This document shows positions 38,269 through 52,100 of a stretch of 64,000 nt of DNA, piece after piece; within the stretch, counting starts at the first letter, position 1, and each line of letters begins with the position of its first letter. The DNA lies in the NCBI GenBank assembly GCA_946699065.1, contig CAMPDV010000042.1:992001-1056000 (forward strand), read 5' to 3'. The notes under the pieces were generated by a model, which searched no databases, was not told the origin of the DNA, and saw only the letters and a program-made list of their open reading frames with translations. The stretch is from Loxodes magnus. Lineage: Eukaryota > Ciliophora > Karyorelictea > Loxodida > Loxodidae. A program made the translations under genes and the position numbers.

Positions 38269-41200
38269 TAAAATTAAATTAAATTAAAAAATAAATATTA
38301 GCTTAAAAGCTTTCAAGTCTATGGTTCTCATTCATTACTTATTTTCAGTTTTCTAAGGTTTTTTTCTACTTAAAAATATTTATCGATTAAATTTTCTATT
38401 TCTTTGTTATCTTGATTCTTTCAATGTATAATTTCTGAATGTAGTTTTTCTTAAAATTTTATTATTGTCTTGTTTTTTAACTAAATTTAACTTCAACTTT
38501 ATTTTACTATTTTATCTATTTCTTCAATTTGATTTTTATTATTCTTTGTTATTTTGTTAATTTAAATTTGATTATATTCTAAATATTCTCTTATGTTAAT
38601 ATTGCTTATTTGATTTTGTTTTTTATCTTTTTTAATATAATTTTTAATGTTTTTTTCTATTTATAATATTTCTTCATAGTAGTATTTACAATCAAATATA
38701 TGTTTATATACCTCTTCCTTTTTGCAAATACATTAAATTTCTTATTATATAATATTTATACTATTTAAATAACCTCTGAATGATAATAATTAAGTTCTTA
38801 GTTTGAAAATTATTTTTTGTTGCTTAATTATATGTTTGCTTTTAATCATGTAAGTAATTTTTGGAAAATATAATTCATTTTAAAATTACTTATACACTAT
38901 TTATGCTGTTTTTAGTCCTTTTTATTGCTTTCCTCATCTATTCTTATCCTTTCTATAGTATTTTAAAAGAATTTCATTTTTACTTTTTTCATAATAAAAC
39001 CATTATACATAGAAAAGTTTTTTTCTTTAATTTAATCAATTTCCAGCGTCGATATATCATAAAACTTTAACATTTTTTTAAGGTTTTTTTTGTAAGAAGA
39101 ATTTTTCTTTTAGCTAAGTTCGAATAATTGTATAAATTAAGAATCTTATCTCATTCTACTTTGATTTATTTAGGTTCTATATTATTCATATAATTTTTTA
39201 TAAAATTTAAAGTATCTTAACGCTGTCATTTATTCAAATTATAGTCAATTAAAATCTATATGTTATAGTTCATTTCAGGAGGATTGTGTTGTTTTCATAA
39301 ATTTTCTTATTACTTATCTTTAAGTTGTGTGAATTCTATTTTTAATTTATATTATTCCTGGCAATATGCTATAAGGTATTATTTCAGAGCAATATTCAAG
39401 CTTCGGTAAACAGAAGAGTCTATACAAATTTTTTAAATTAATTGGGTAAGTTTTTTAGAATTTCTTATAGAACTGAGCTTAAAATAAAAAAGTTGCTTTT
39501 TAGAATTTGTTATACATTTCTAGTAAAAGGCTTTTTAGCAGTTATTTTTCATTTATAGTAAATCCCAAATAAATAACTTCTTATTTTTATTATAGTTCTT
39601 GATTATTTACAAATATTTATAATTATTATCTTTCTTAATTTCCTTTTAAAATTTACAAAAATTCACTTTTATTTACATTAATGTTTAATCGAATAATACC
39701 AAAGATTCAACAAGTTTCCTGGACTAATTTTTAAATATTTTATTCAGAGTCTGATATTAATATAAAATCATCTGTCCATGCCATTTATGTGTGATAAATA
39801 TTGCTTATTTTACAACCTAATTTATCATGTTACTAAAGATGTCTTAATATAATATCATAAAAAATTATAGCTAAAATAGGTTCACTTGAACTTCCTTGTA
39901 GTACACCGTTTTTATAAATTATTTTCCTTGTTATTTAATTATCCAAAATAAAATGTAGATAAGTTTGTTTGTATTATTGTTATAGTGTATTTATAAGTTC
40001 TTCAGATATTTTAAACCTTTATAATTGCATAAATAATAAATCGTGGGATATTGAATCGAACATTTTTTCTATGTCTAGTAATACAAATAGCAATTTATTA
40101 TTTTTCTTTTTGAGTTTTGTCCTGAAGTGATCTATTATTTATTGAATTTGTCATATGTTATTCGCAGTTTACATTTTTTTTAAGAATCCTTTTTAACTTT
40201 AACTAAGTAATTTTTTTCTATAATTTACTGATATATCTAGTTAGTTATAATTTTGTCAAATATCTTTTATATCGAGTTTATTAAAGCTATGGGACGATAA
40301 TTTCTTCAATCTGACTTTGAACCTTTTTTATATAACATGATAACTTTAACTTTATTCATTTTTATAGGAATGATTTACTTTCTTTAGCAATTTTAAAAAA
40401 ATTTGGTAATTATGTTTCAGAGTTCATGATTAGCATTTTTTATAAGTTCATTAGGTATACAATCAAAGCTAGTGGCTTTATTATTTGGTAAATAGTGTAT
40501 TATGTCAAATACCTCTTAGTATATAATTTAATTCCATCCTTTATTTTTACTCATTTGGAGGTACTCTTTATTCGTTTTATCAATTTTATCAATTTAGTCA
40601 CTAATTACTTAAATTTAGTTAGCATCTAAATTTCGATGTTTGTTGAAAACATTGCTTTCTCAATTTGATATAAAGTGCTTGTTTACTATTTAGTGTAGTT
40701 GAATTTTTATTTATTTCGTATGTTAAGAATTTTGTTTGCTTATCTAGTCATGTCTTAATTTGAGCCGTTTAAATAAATTTATTTATTTTCACTCTGTTAA
40801 TTATTATATTTATTTAACATTTTGTAATATTTTTTATTTTCCTTCAAATAATCCCTTTTTGCTTCTAATACACAATCGTTCATTATATTGTTTTGATTAA
40901 GTACTCAATTATAGTTGATTTTAGCATTTCTTTTCATCTGCATTTGTTTAACTAAGAAAGGAGGAAAGGTATGTGATTTTTCATTTTTATACCCTAATGT
41001 ATTACATGCAGAAATATGTGTTAAGTCTGATATAAATTCATATTAGTCTTCTAAATTATCTTAGTCGATGTAATTTAAAAAGTAGTCATATGTACCTAAG
41101 AACTCTTATTTGTAAGATTGTAGTATGAAATGATCTTTCAACTTATTGATATTATATATAACTTTTGGTTGATTATTTAACTATTCATCATTATATATTA

Positions 41201-44200
41201 AGTATTTTATTTCTATTTATACCTAAAGAAGAAAGTGATCTGTTGACAGACCATTATTTTCATTGACACTAAAAGTTTTAACTTGTGACTCATTAATATT
41301 CTGGTTAAGGAAAATTTAATCTATTATTTATTTTTTTTATTCGTTTTTATACGATGTGTTTCCATTTTTAATTAATTTGTATCTCAAAGATTAAAAGTTT
41401 ATACAAAATGGAATAGTTTTTCATCTATTTCTTTAGTCAATTCACATTACTCTAAGTGGGTATTAAAATCTCCACATATGATAATAGAATAATTTTAATA
41501 TTCCACTAAAATTTAGCTTATTTCAGTATAACATTCATTTACTAATTACAGTGGATAATTGCTTGTAGGCATATAAACATTAATGAAGATTGTGTTGTTA
41601 ATTTTAATGCTTATATGCGATTCATATGATTTTCAAGAGTAATTTATTCAACTTATAAACTATCTTTAAAGAATGACATCACACCTGCACTTTTACCTTT
41701 ACTTGGAGTAAAAAATTGTTTAAAATTTGGTTGCAAATGATATTCTTTTTCAGATCAAGCTTCTTATATAAATAAAATGTCTAGATCATTATTTTCGATA
41801 ATATCTATTAATTCTTGTTTTTTGTTGTAATATCCTCCATGTATATTAAGACAGCCAATATTTAATATTTGTCTGATTTGTTTACAATCTTATTGATTAT
41901 TTAGTTAACTTTAATTAGTTAACTAATTTTAAAAGTTGTGCCAGTCTTTTAATTATTGATTTACTTAATATAATGAGTGCAAATTTTTTAATCTAATAGT
42001 CTCGCATTTGTTATAATTTATTCACTTTTGCTATATAATTCCTTATTATACAATATTGTACAGGAGTTATTAATCATAGTTAGATTAAAATCGTTATTCT
42101 TGATTATTGTGCTAGTTTAAATTAAAATAATAAAGATTAGCTTGCCTTTTTTACATACCTCCTCTTAATCCCTTATCAAATACGCATAAGTAACAATTAT
42201 TCTATTATTTCTATATTTTTAGAATGTTCTTGTGTAGAGATTGAGAGTATTTTACATTAAAAAAAAACTATTTGTTTTTTCTTAAGACAAGTCTCTTTAA
42301 TTTTTTTATCAACTACCACTTTTATTGGATTATGTTTATAGATTGCCTTAAGTGATGGATTTAACTTAACATATTCACTTTCTATTGGAAATTTTTCATA
42401 TTTTTCGTAATCAAAGAAAAGTTGAAAACTTCATATATAATTTTTAAATTATTCATTCTAAACTTTTTTAATATGTTCTATTAGCCAATCTTATAACTTA
42501 GGATTTTTAGTTTTCTACTTTTTTTATTCCTTTTATATTATATTTAAATAGCTATCCTCAATTTTTTGGATCTTGCGATATTTGCATCCATTTGAAATTT
42601 TTTATGCATATGCCTTCAGGAGTTGCGCATTCTTAGTTCGTTTAATTTTAACTTATCTTATTTATTTTGTGTTTATTTGCATATCTATAATCTCTCTCTT
42701 GCTAGAACAAACTAACTTGTATTTAATACTCCAGTTAACAAGCTTCGCTCAGATTTCATTAGTTATTAGATGATTAAGGTAGTTAAAAAATAATCATTCT
42801 GAATTTTAAAATAGTGTTTATATAGTCAATTTTATAATTTTTCATTTATTTCAAGCATACTTATTTAATTATTTGTGCATTTAATTTATTTTTTCTATCT
42901 ACATTCTGCTTGCTAATTATAACAGGTTATCTTTAGATTATTTTTCTTTAATCTTATCTCTTGTTAACCGGTCAATTTTAGATGAAAATTCTGTTAAATT
43001 TTTTTTTAATTTTGTTACTATTAGGATAGTTATGAGTTTAAATTGTTTTTTAAATTTTAAATTTCCTGCTTTAGTTAATTATTGTAGTTTTCAAAATTTG
43101 TTTTATCTTAAGTTCATTGCTCAAAGATTTTTTATTTTTATCTTAAAATTTTGTCGATTTTGTTATCTTTTTCTTAAAGTTCTTAATCAAAGTTAATATT
43201 TAATATTTCAATTTCATTTTATAAAGAACTTTTCCACATAATTTCTTCGTCTAATTATTCAAGTAATTTTGTGTTACTAGATTCATATCTTTCTTATTAT
43301 CCAACTAAATTTTCTATCTCTTATTAAAAGAAATCTGCTTTCTTTTTTGTCTTTTCTACTGCATGGAGAAGTTATTTCTTAAACATTTAAACGAATAAAG
43401 AAATAATTATTTATGGATGATATTCTTAAGAATCTTCATGAAAACAAGAAATGGAATTCTTTTTTAATTAGGTGAAAAATTTTTAGGAGTTTAATTGATT
43501 TTTCATTTCTTCTCCTCGTTAGATTCCTAACTTGCTGATTTCACAAGTTAATTTTCCAGATATCTTTAGAATTCTTGATTGTTTTCTTGATAAACTTTAT
43601 TTAAAGCTAAATTTTCTTCGTTCTGGAGTCCTTTCATTTACATTTCAGTCATTTCTTTGTAAGGTTCTGAAAGTCTTAAAAAATCTGCGTTATTTTGCTT
43701 TATTTAGATCTAAATTTAAATAGCTTGGGTCTTTTTGCTTCTTCTCATTTGACGTTATAAATTTTAGATTTTCTAGTTTCAAATCTTTTAACAAAGGCTA
43801 TAACTGTGTCCAAACTAATCACTGATCAAACATTTGTATTGATATTTATGTTTTATTTAGAAAGTTTAGCCTCAATAGGAAATAAAATCAGGAGTTTACA
43901 TTGCTTGATCCTGTGTCGTATTTAAATATACTTCATAAGTTACATTTTCGAAATGTTTAAAATTTGAATCTTTTGCTAATAAAACAACTTCCTTTATTTA
44001 AAATTTGAGGTGTTACTCCAGGACTTCTATAAGAGTCTATTCTTTAATTGGAGAAAGGAGGCGAATTTTTAACTTAAGTCGAGTATTATCAATGGCATCA
44101 ACTAAAAGCTTTTAAGTAATAGTAAAGGAATATAAAACTTCTTGACTATCTCTAAAATACTTCAACTTAATTGGTTAGCGACTAACAAAATTTTCAAGAT

Positions 44201-44530
44201 CTTGCTTGTTGTTAAAAAAAATTAAATCTTTTCTGAAGGTTAATTTAATGCCGCAGATAGGATAGGAAGCTTAATGAATGTCATATAGAGATGAAATTTA
44301 GGTTTTTTTTAGACAATGGGGAAGGTTCAAGAGATTAATTGGATTAAATGAGATCTTAAAACTATTTACTAGTTCAGATCACAGCTTAAAATTCATCAGT
44401 TCAGGTTGCCTAATTTTCAAGGAACTATTCAAGTTAGAGCGCTTCTTTGGAGAGTAGCTCATATTCTACCCCGCAGGGAGTTGCAAGTTAGATATGAGAT
44501 AAAAACTAAGATTTGCCCTATATTTTTTTT
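38269..44530 (-). mobile_element. full-length non-LTR retrotransposon (LINE), 6.26 kb
   Basis: Inserted in D1 copy B and flanked by a 15-bp target-site duplication. The 5' end is at 44530 and the 3' end at 38269, with an A/T-rich tail made of TTTAA-type units instead of pure poly(A). The 5' leader is 68 nt and the 3' UTR about 60 nt, so the element is almost entirely coding. Because the empty site survives in copy A, the boundaries are exact. The insertion postdates the duplication. Confidence 0.9.
38328..44462 (-). pseudogene. LINE polyprotein: N-terminal/coiled coil, AP endonuclease, reverse transcriptase, zinc knuckle
   Basis: Starts at ATG 44462 (MSYSPKKRSNLN), ends at TGA 38330-38328. 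Order: N-terminal unknown part (44.4-43.8 kb), coiled-coil region (43.7-42.3 kb), APE endonuclease (41.9-41.2 kb: LDILFIQEAWSEKEYH, INVYMPTSNYPLQL, IIICGDFNTHLE, LSTDHFLL), and reverse transcriptase (40.5-39.6 kb: KKGSKSDWRNYRPIALINSI, MAWTDDFILISDSEQN with the catalytic Asp pair). Last is the knuckle CICKKEEVYKHIFDCKYY (38.73 kb). TGA serves as Trp at QEAW, ELW, SDW and QSW. Several one-base frameshifts, mostly in homopolymers (polyT about 44.2 kb, A-run about 41.36 kb, about 41.6 kb, others between RT and knuckle), mean this copy is probably inactive. Confidence 0.85.
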
Positions 44531-44545
44531 GAGATTAACAAGGAT
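44531..44545. repeat. LINE target-site duplication, right copy
   Basis: GAGATTAACAAGGAT, matching the left copy except for one base and identical to the uninterrupted site in copy A. Confidence 0.9.
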
Positions 44546-44662
44546 GATGCCATTTTCCATATGTACGCAGGATTTTTCTATCATTAGATTGTTGGAGCCT
44601 AGGACTGTATTTTCGATTCTTTAGCATTCTACGATAACTTGAAAAAAATTATTAAGAGCTGA
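44546..44662 (+). pseudogene. D1 copy B, 3' remnant
   Basis: Last 38 codons of D1 (FHMYAGFFYHQIVGAQDC to the TGA at 44660-44662), identical to copy A, cut off from the rest by the LINE. Confidence 0.85.
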
Positions 44663-44814
44663 AAACAATACTTTTTATTTAGGAATTAAAAATAGTGCTT
44701 TATATTAAATTTTATCATGCTATAAACACTTAAAAATCATAATTACATACTATATTAATTTACCTCCTCACTAATAAATCTTAAAAGTGCTTGATGTAAA
44801 ATCAAAATAAACTT

Positions 44815-44891
44815 CTATAGTCAATTAATAAGTATTCTACTTGCTATAGCTCTATAACGAAACCATACAAACTTAATTAACTTGACTATAG
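44815..44891. repeat. inverted repeat between D1 and D2, copy B
   Basis: Same perfect 10-bp arms as 10219-10295, conserved while the surrounding spacer has small indels. Confidence 0.6.
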
Positions 44892-45236
44892 CAAATTTAA
44901 ACACTATAGATAAAGTTATTTAGTAAGGAGTTTTAATAAATGACTATAATAAGGTTTAGTTAAAATTATAGATCTAGTAAGTTATTACTGCTGCTTTTAG
45001 AATTTTTACTTAATTATTACATTTTAAAGATAAATAATCAAATAACTTAATCACTTTAAGTTATGAGAGTTAGAGTTTACATATGAAAATAAAAGATTAA
45101 AAGCAAAGCATTTACATTTAAATCTGTTATGGTAAATAGCTAATTTAATGCTGTAGGAAAATAATAAAACAGATAAAGCTAATTAGTTATTTAAAACTCC
45201 CTTTAATTATTTTATATTATATTATAATATAACCAA

Positions 45237-46573
45237 ATGGAACAGGAAATTTAAGAACTGAGCATTCCATCTCAGAAGATTGAAGAAATTATTTAGACTG
45301 AAGATTGTAGCAATTAATAAGAGCAATAGGATTTGATCAATATTCCTTATTTATAGGCGCAAGAGAGTGTTTTAATAGTTTAGTTCGAGGAAACTTTACC
45401 TTAATAAGAAAACTTTAATAACTTACATTAATAAATTGACTTTAGTTCCCAACTTTAAATTGTTGAGCTTAATGCATAAATTTAGCCTGGTACAGAAAGA
45501 ATTTCCATCTTGTAAATAGAAGAAAATATAACAAAATTAATCGAAAGTGAAGATTTTGGTTAAAGTGATGGACCTTATTCGCCTTATAGTTTTAGCAAAT
45601 GAAGGAAAGAGTAGTTTTCTCTTTACAACCCTCAGAGCTAATAGTAAATTCTAGATTTTGTAGATTTAGTCGACAACAAACTATTTTACGTCTTTACTAA
45701 AAAGTTAAGCGAGACCTATATAAAGGCATTTGAGGAAAGTAAGATAGACCTTTAATGTCAATACAAATTTGAAAATATTCACGAAGATATTCAATAAGCT
45801 TATAGCTAATTAATGGCTGAAGTTGTTGTCTGAAGTATCGAATTAGAAACTTCCTTGGACTTAATTGCCAGAACTGAATGTTATGAGCTCTATTTTCCTC
45901 CCCGCGAGCAGTAAGTTAAAATTTATATTTCCTATATAGATAAAAAATATGAAAAAAATTGAAAAAAGAATGGAAAATTAAAAAGAAAGTAAATTGGAAA
46001 GAATCAGCTGTTTCCATTTCAGGATGGATAGTAAACTGGAGTTTTGGGCGTTTGAGAACTCTTATAGATTAATTTAAGCCTGGAGCCTTTACAAGCATAC
46101 TTTACGTAGGTGGCTTGTTACTTTATTTTCTGAGTATAGTATCTTTTCCGTGGAAAATAATAATAGCCCCTCTAAGTCATCTAGGACTTACTATATCAAG
46201 TTTTTTACTTGAGAAAATAAACAAGGATATACAAAATAAAGTCTCTTTCCAAAAAACCAAATCAGAGCTAGAACTCATATACAAGAATGTCCATATGATA
46301 TCTGGATAATTAAAGTTTAAAAACTTGCAAATAATAGATGAAATTCCTCGTACTTTAAGGGATATGAACAGAAAGTTCTGTCTTGAAGAATTAATGATCA
46401 AACTCTATGAGCAGGAAAACTAAGATCCCAATCTGTATTAGTTCTAATTTTATCAAAATATGCTTATAGTTGAAGAAGTCGAGGATTAAGCTGAAGATAA
46501 AGAATGGATTTTTGTTAATTACAAAAAATACGATATTTAGAAAGTGGACGAAAGCTTCTATGAATTTTAGTGA
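45237..46573 (+). CDS. D2: probable membrane protein (copy B, intact)
   Basis: Same length and structure as 10646-11982, with no indels across the whole gene including its 29-nt intron (45911-45939). Silent differences from copy A include AGC/AGT, CTA/TTA, CGT/CGC, AAG/AAA, ATC/ATT, CTG/TTG, CAA/TAA and GAT/GAC; the few replacements include Pro/His and Val/Ser. The excess of silent change and the absence of indels show both copies evolved under protein-level constraint for at least part of the time since duplication. The hydrophobic hairpin and all TGA-Trp codons are preserved. Confidence 0.7.
45911..45939 (+). other. 29-nt intron in D2 copy B
   Basis: Same position, ends (GTAAGTT...CTATATAG) and length as in copy A. 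Confidence 0.65.
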
Positions 46574-49137
46574 ACAATCTTTCTTTATCAATGTCAATTT
46601 TAAAAATAGCACTATTACTTATATCATAAAACTATCTTCAAACTTAAGTCTTTAAATAAAATCTAACTACTCATAAAATTCAAATAACTTCTAAAGAAAG
46701 AAATCTTTAATCTTTCTAGTCATTAGCAATAACCTCAAAATATATAAACGTGAAAATATATTTATAAAATATCCCAAATAGATGCAGCTAACTTCTGATT
46801 TAGCTATTTGAATTTTAAAAAATTAGTAAATAGATTATAAGACAATAATTAACAAGTTCATTTAGGGATTTTATAATTATAATATTTCAATTATTTTTAA
46901 GTATTTTTTTTAAATGTGAACTGCTAAAATTTTCTCTAAATCTATTCTCAAGAAAATAAATAAAAGCTATACTAAAGATTTACCTAACAATAGAAATTTT
47001 TTCTTAGTCTATTATAATATTAAAACTCACAGTCTTCTTGTAATAACTTTAGATATAGCATTTAGCAATTATCTATATAATTTATTAAACGAGAAATATT
47101 TATTAGCTCTTTCTAAGTTTGGAAACCAAGAAATATTTACTCAGGTATGTCAATTTTTTTTATGAATGAATTTAAGTTAGATTCTTAAGATAAAAGTTAC
47201 AATCTTAGATTTATTTTTTTCCAGCTCTTTTAATTAATTTCATAATCATTAAAATACTTTATCATTGACTTTTATTTAATATTATCATGAAGCTAGTTGA
47301 GTTATTATCCAAAAGCTCAAATATTTTCTTAATTTCTAGCTCTATAATTTAAGGATATATCTGAATTTGTTCTTTTTTGAGTCAAAAAATTTTCTAATCT
47401 CTTTAAAAAGAACTTTATATTATTATTATCCTCCATCTAATATATGCTCATATTAAAATATTGGTTGATCTCACTATTATTTAATATTTTAATTTTATTT
47501 AAGGATTACATATAAGTATAAAGCTTTATTTAAATAAATCAATTATAGGAACTATTTAGGTGTATATTTAGTTATTAAGCACTTTTAAAAAAATACCGTT
47601 AATTTTTAAAGCATTTTACTTATGAATATTTATATATATATCTGTGATGCTTCATTTGTATCAGATCTAATTATCATGCAATTATTTTCATTCATCGAAT
47701 CTAACTCTTTGGTACTAAAATTTCTTCAGTTACATATCTTCGCTATCTACATTGTTTCGTTTTAAAATTGTATACCAAAATAGAACACTCTTGATTTTCT
47801 TGTTCTTCCCTTTTATTATATTAATCTAAAGTCTACTTATACTTCATTACAGAATAGAATGATTTTATATTATAGAAATGATAATTAACTAATAATATAG
47901 ATATAAGGCTCTATTAATATTTTATAAGCATGCCTCAGTTTTTATCTGTTTCTATTCTAATATTACGAAATCTTTAACTTACCATTTATACTCTTAGTTA
48001 ATTGAGTACTTAGTTTAATAATTATAGAAGCTAAAGAACAGATACTATTAACTTTATATCTTTTATGAGTATTCTATAGTGAAGATATATTATTATCTCT
48101 TAACTTATTACTTTTTAGTTTAAACTTAGAAAATCAATATCTACCTTGCTGACTTTTTATTGCCTTTGAAACTTTATCTATGACAATTATTTGATTGACT
48201 ATATTCGTCTGACATTTAATGTATAATAGAATCTTAATTATGAGCATTGATGATAAAATATAAAAGAGGATTATATAAGAATAACATCAAGTTTAATGCT
48301 TATTAATCGTATATTATATAAAAGAGTTAAGCTCTTATCAAAATTTTAGAGTATAGATTTAATTTTTTGCCTTTACATAGAATTCTAAAAGTAACTTAAA
48401 AGAAGCAACCGGAAAAAGTCATTTAGTGAATAATTATAATTACAAAGATTAAGTAGAATGCTTTAGCTTAATAATTGAGACTGCTTGTAGCTTTAAACTA
48501 ATCTTTTGATTTTCCAAGTTGAAAGAAGCATCAGAGTGCTTTGAAGCTATTACAATACTAATAAAAAATTTTAATTTGAATTCCCATAATCAGAGGAGTT
48601 TTTGTTTACCTTGGTGACTTTAAGTAAGCTATTAAGAATTTATTTTCTTATTAAATTCCTTATCTTTGCTGATTTTAGTCTCTTTAATAAAGGTTCAATC
48701 ATTTTACAGTAAACTATTTTTATTCCTTCTCTTTATTTATTACTATCCTGCTTTATTTCTATTTTATCGACTCATAAATTGATAAATCATTCATCTTAGA
48801 TCTATTTTTCGTTTTAGAGGCTAAATAAATTTGTTTAAGTTATAGTATAAACTGACGATTTATTAAGATAACATTCATTAAAATTGACTCCTTAAACAAA
48901 GCCAAATAAAGAAACCTATAATTTTTTGACTAAGCTTTCTAAGAACTAGTTAGATCAACTTCCAATCCTTTAAAACTTATTTCAATTAATTTTTTATTTT
49001 GCCTTAATAAAAGAAGGATTATTATATAATAGTAGTAAATTAGCTTTACTCAGAATAAATATTGGTAGATGTATATAGAATGAAGAATTAAATAAAATTA
49101 GGAAAATAAATTGATTTAATTGAAATCTTTAGTTTCT
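46574..49137. other. convergent spacer with about 1.4 kb not in copy A
   Basis: Between D2 and the SecA-like gene. Similarity to copy A is high to about 46790, patchy to about 47440, absent for about 1.4 kb, and resumes near 48870. The extra block is AT-rich, and I could not find terminal repeats or coding content. It is either an insertion in B or a deletion in A. Confidence 0.5.
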
Positions 49138-52100
49138 TCAGATAAATGACTTCATACTTTGGATAACCGAAGTGCGACATTGTTTCAGCATTTCTTAGTA
49201 AACTTTCCTATAAGTGTCTTCAACCAAAATATCGTTTATGAAATTAACCATATGCTATATGAATTTGGTTTCAAGTGATGCTTGCTTATTTTGATAGTCA
49301 GAGTAATTTTGTATAAGAGTATCAATCAAAAACTGACGGAAAATATCGGACTTGTAATCGAACTGAGTAAAAGCTTGTTATACTAGAGGCTCTATCTTTT
49401 GTTAATGGCATTGAAATAAAAGTCCGTAGTACATAATTTATTTTTAATCCTGGAGGCGATTGAAAAACAATTTTAATTTTTCTTCGTCATCCAAATCTGT
49501 TTTTAAAACTTCAGTTTTACTTCTATTAGCTTCAATTTAATTATTATATTATTCTATTATTTCATTGTACTCATCCTTTGTTGTATTATACTAATCTACC
49601 TATTAATTAACAACTCTATTTTATTGGTTATATTTTTCTGCCAATTCGTTTCTTAGATCTTATTCTCTTTTATGCTCCTCATATTCTTGTTCTTCTATCT
49701 ATTGGTTTTCTTCTTACTTTTTCTGTAACTATTCATAAAGCTATTTGGATTTCTAGTCTTATTATTGGAATTAATCATTTAACTTTTCTCATTCTTGTTT
49801 CTCTAAAGCTAGTTGCTTTAATTTATTATCCATTTATTATTTCAGATTTTCCTTCTAAGGGTCCCATTTTTTAACTTCCATATTATTTTACTTGATTAAC
49901 TAGTTATATCTATCTGTAATATGATTTTAGAAATCCACTAAATAAGCCTTTTAATTACTTTCCTTTTACACATATTCTTAGATTTCTTTTTCCAAAAAAG
50001 AGCAATATTATTGTATGGAATCAAACAAAGCTTAGAAATACTCTGTAGGATTTTTTTCTAAGTTTTAGAATCGTTAAATAGGATCTTATATTATTTGCAA
50101 GTTTTCTGTTGCTTTTTATATTATCTACTTTTGACTTGCTCTTACTATCTTTTATGGAAAAACTTCAAACCAGTTCAGTATCACTTCATAGTTATTAGGT
50201 GAAAAAAGGAACATAAATATAATGTCTGTGTTTGATTTTATTCGATTTATAAGTATTTCGTTAAAATGGGCTTTCAGTGTGCTAAGACTTTGCTAAAAAT
50301 CTTATTAGTCTGGCTTAAGTTTTTCTTTAATCATCTCTGTCGTTTAAATGATTTAAGATTTAAGAACCTATTGGGCAATATTTTACTTTTCTTGTTATAA
50401 ATGCGACTAGAATTATTATTTCTGCTATTACTGCTTTTATATATATTCTGCCTTTTATTTTAGAATGAACTAATTGTATTTAGCTCCTTATCTGTCTTCA
50501 CTTCCTAAACCACATGTGATTGCTATTATTGCGAAATATAATACTTTATCAACGATTCACTCAAACCAATTGTCAGGAGTTCTACAAGCTTATTAAATAG
50601 CGTTATAAATATCTTTGATTCCTTACTCCACGAAAATCCATATTATTGCAACTCCTGATCCACGATAAATAGTGGTAGCTACTCCTCCAATTAACATTTA
50701 AGTTAGTCCAATCTTTCCTAGAAAGAATGCATCTTACCAAAGTTTCTTTATTTTTTGCTAAGGTTTAAGTTTCATTTTAGCAATATGCTTCAATCCATTA
50801 TTATATACTGCATTTATTTAATCATTACTATAGCTTTTATTTCCAAACCCTGACAACGTAAACTCTTCTACTTAAAAATCAATTTCCTGGTTTTAAATAT
50901 TCGCTTCCAATTCCTTTAAATGCTAGCTCCAGTCATATAGCATTTCAAGTTTATCATAGAATTAATCTTAAGGATCATAATCATTTTCTGCTAGTTAGTT
51001 TTAAGATCCTTGTTGTATTGGCTTTTATCTTCTGTTTCTTATTAAAGCTTTAAAAAATAGATCTCTTTGCATTTCTATTTAATCTTAAGTAATCTCGCTA
51101 AGAATGCATTGTAAGCATTCTTATATGGAGCTTACTTACTTTTGTTAATCCTAATTAGTTATTAAGAAGATGATTACTTTGTAATAAGCTGCTATTATAT
51201 TATTTTGATCCTTCCACTAGCATTGTTAGACTAGTATATAAGCCTAATTATATTCCTTTTACTCAACAGTATCAGAAATTTCTTAGACATAGAAAAGAGG
51301 ATTTACTGGTGTGTATTCTTAATTACTTGCAGATAAATCACTTAATAACTTTTACTTGAAAACTGCGTAGTTTTACTTAAGCTGCTCTTAATTGCAATTA
51401 TGGTTTGCTTTTAGTCATAAAGCAAATTTATTTTCAATATCTCTGAATTTATATTTGTTTTAAATAACTTTTTGAGGAATTGTATTACAATAGTCAGCAA
51501 ATAAAGAATCTCTCAGAAGTATGTCTTCACAATCCTTTTGTGCTTTTTATATTACTTAAGTTTCATACTCATCTCTAACAGATAAAAGCTTTTTCTCATT
51601 TGGAAGCTCAATAGTTGGCAGGTCTTATTTCAAATCTTACATTTTTGCTATTTATTATATCTATGAAACGTAGAGACCATTTTCAATACTTTTGCTAGTA
51701 TAATCAAGGACCAATTAAACCGATCCCTTTCTTCCTTATCTTGCTGTCCTTCCAAATGCTTAATCTTAAATCCTCGAATTTTAAGGAAGAAACGTTACCA
51801 TCACATGCAAACCTCCGTTTTCTTCAACACTAGCAGAAAGTTTTAAATCAATTCCTCTTCCTGCAAGATTCGTAGAGATAATAGCATTACCAGAATCAAA
51901 AATTATGTTTTCTATAGTTTCATCACTATCAACATATAATTTTAATTGGTTCTCAGGATAATTACTTTTCACAATCTCATAAACCTATTGAGCTTCACTT
52001 ATAGTCTCGGATATTATCAAAACAGCTCTTCTCTTATTAAGCTATTCTGCAGCAATAGTTTTAATTGATTGTAGTCACTAGGCTTTATTTAAGCTTAAGC

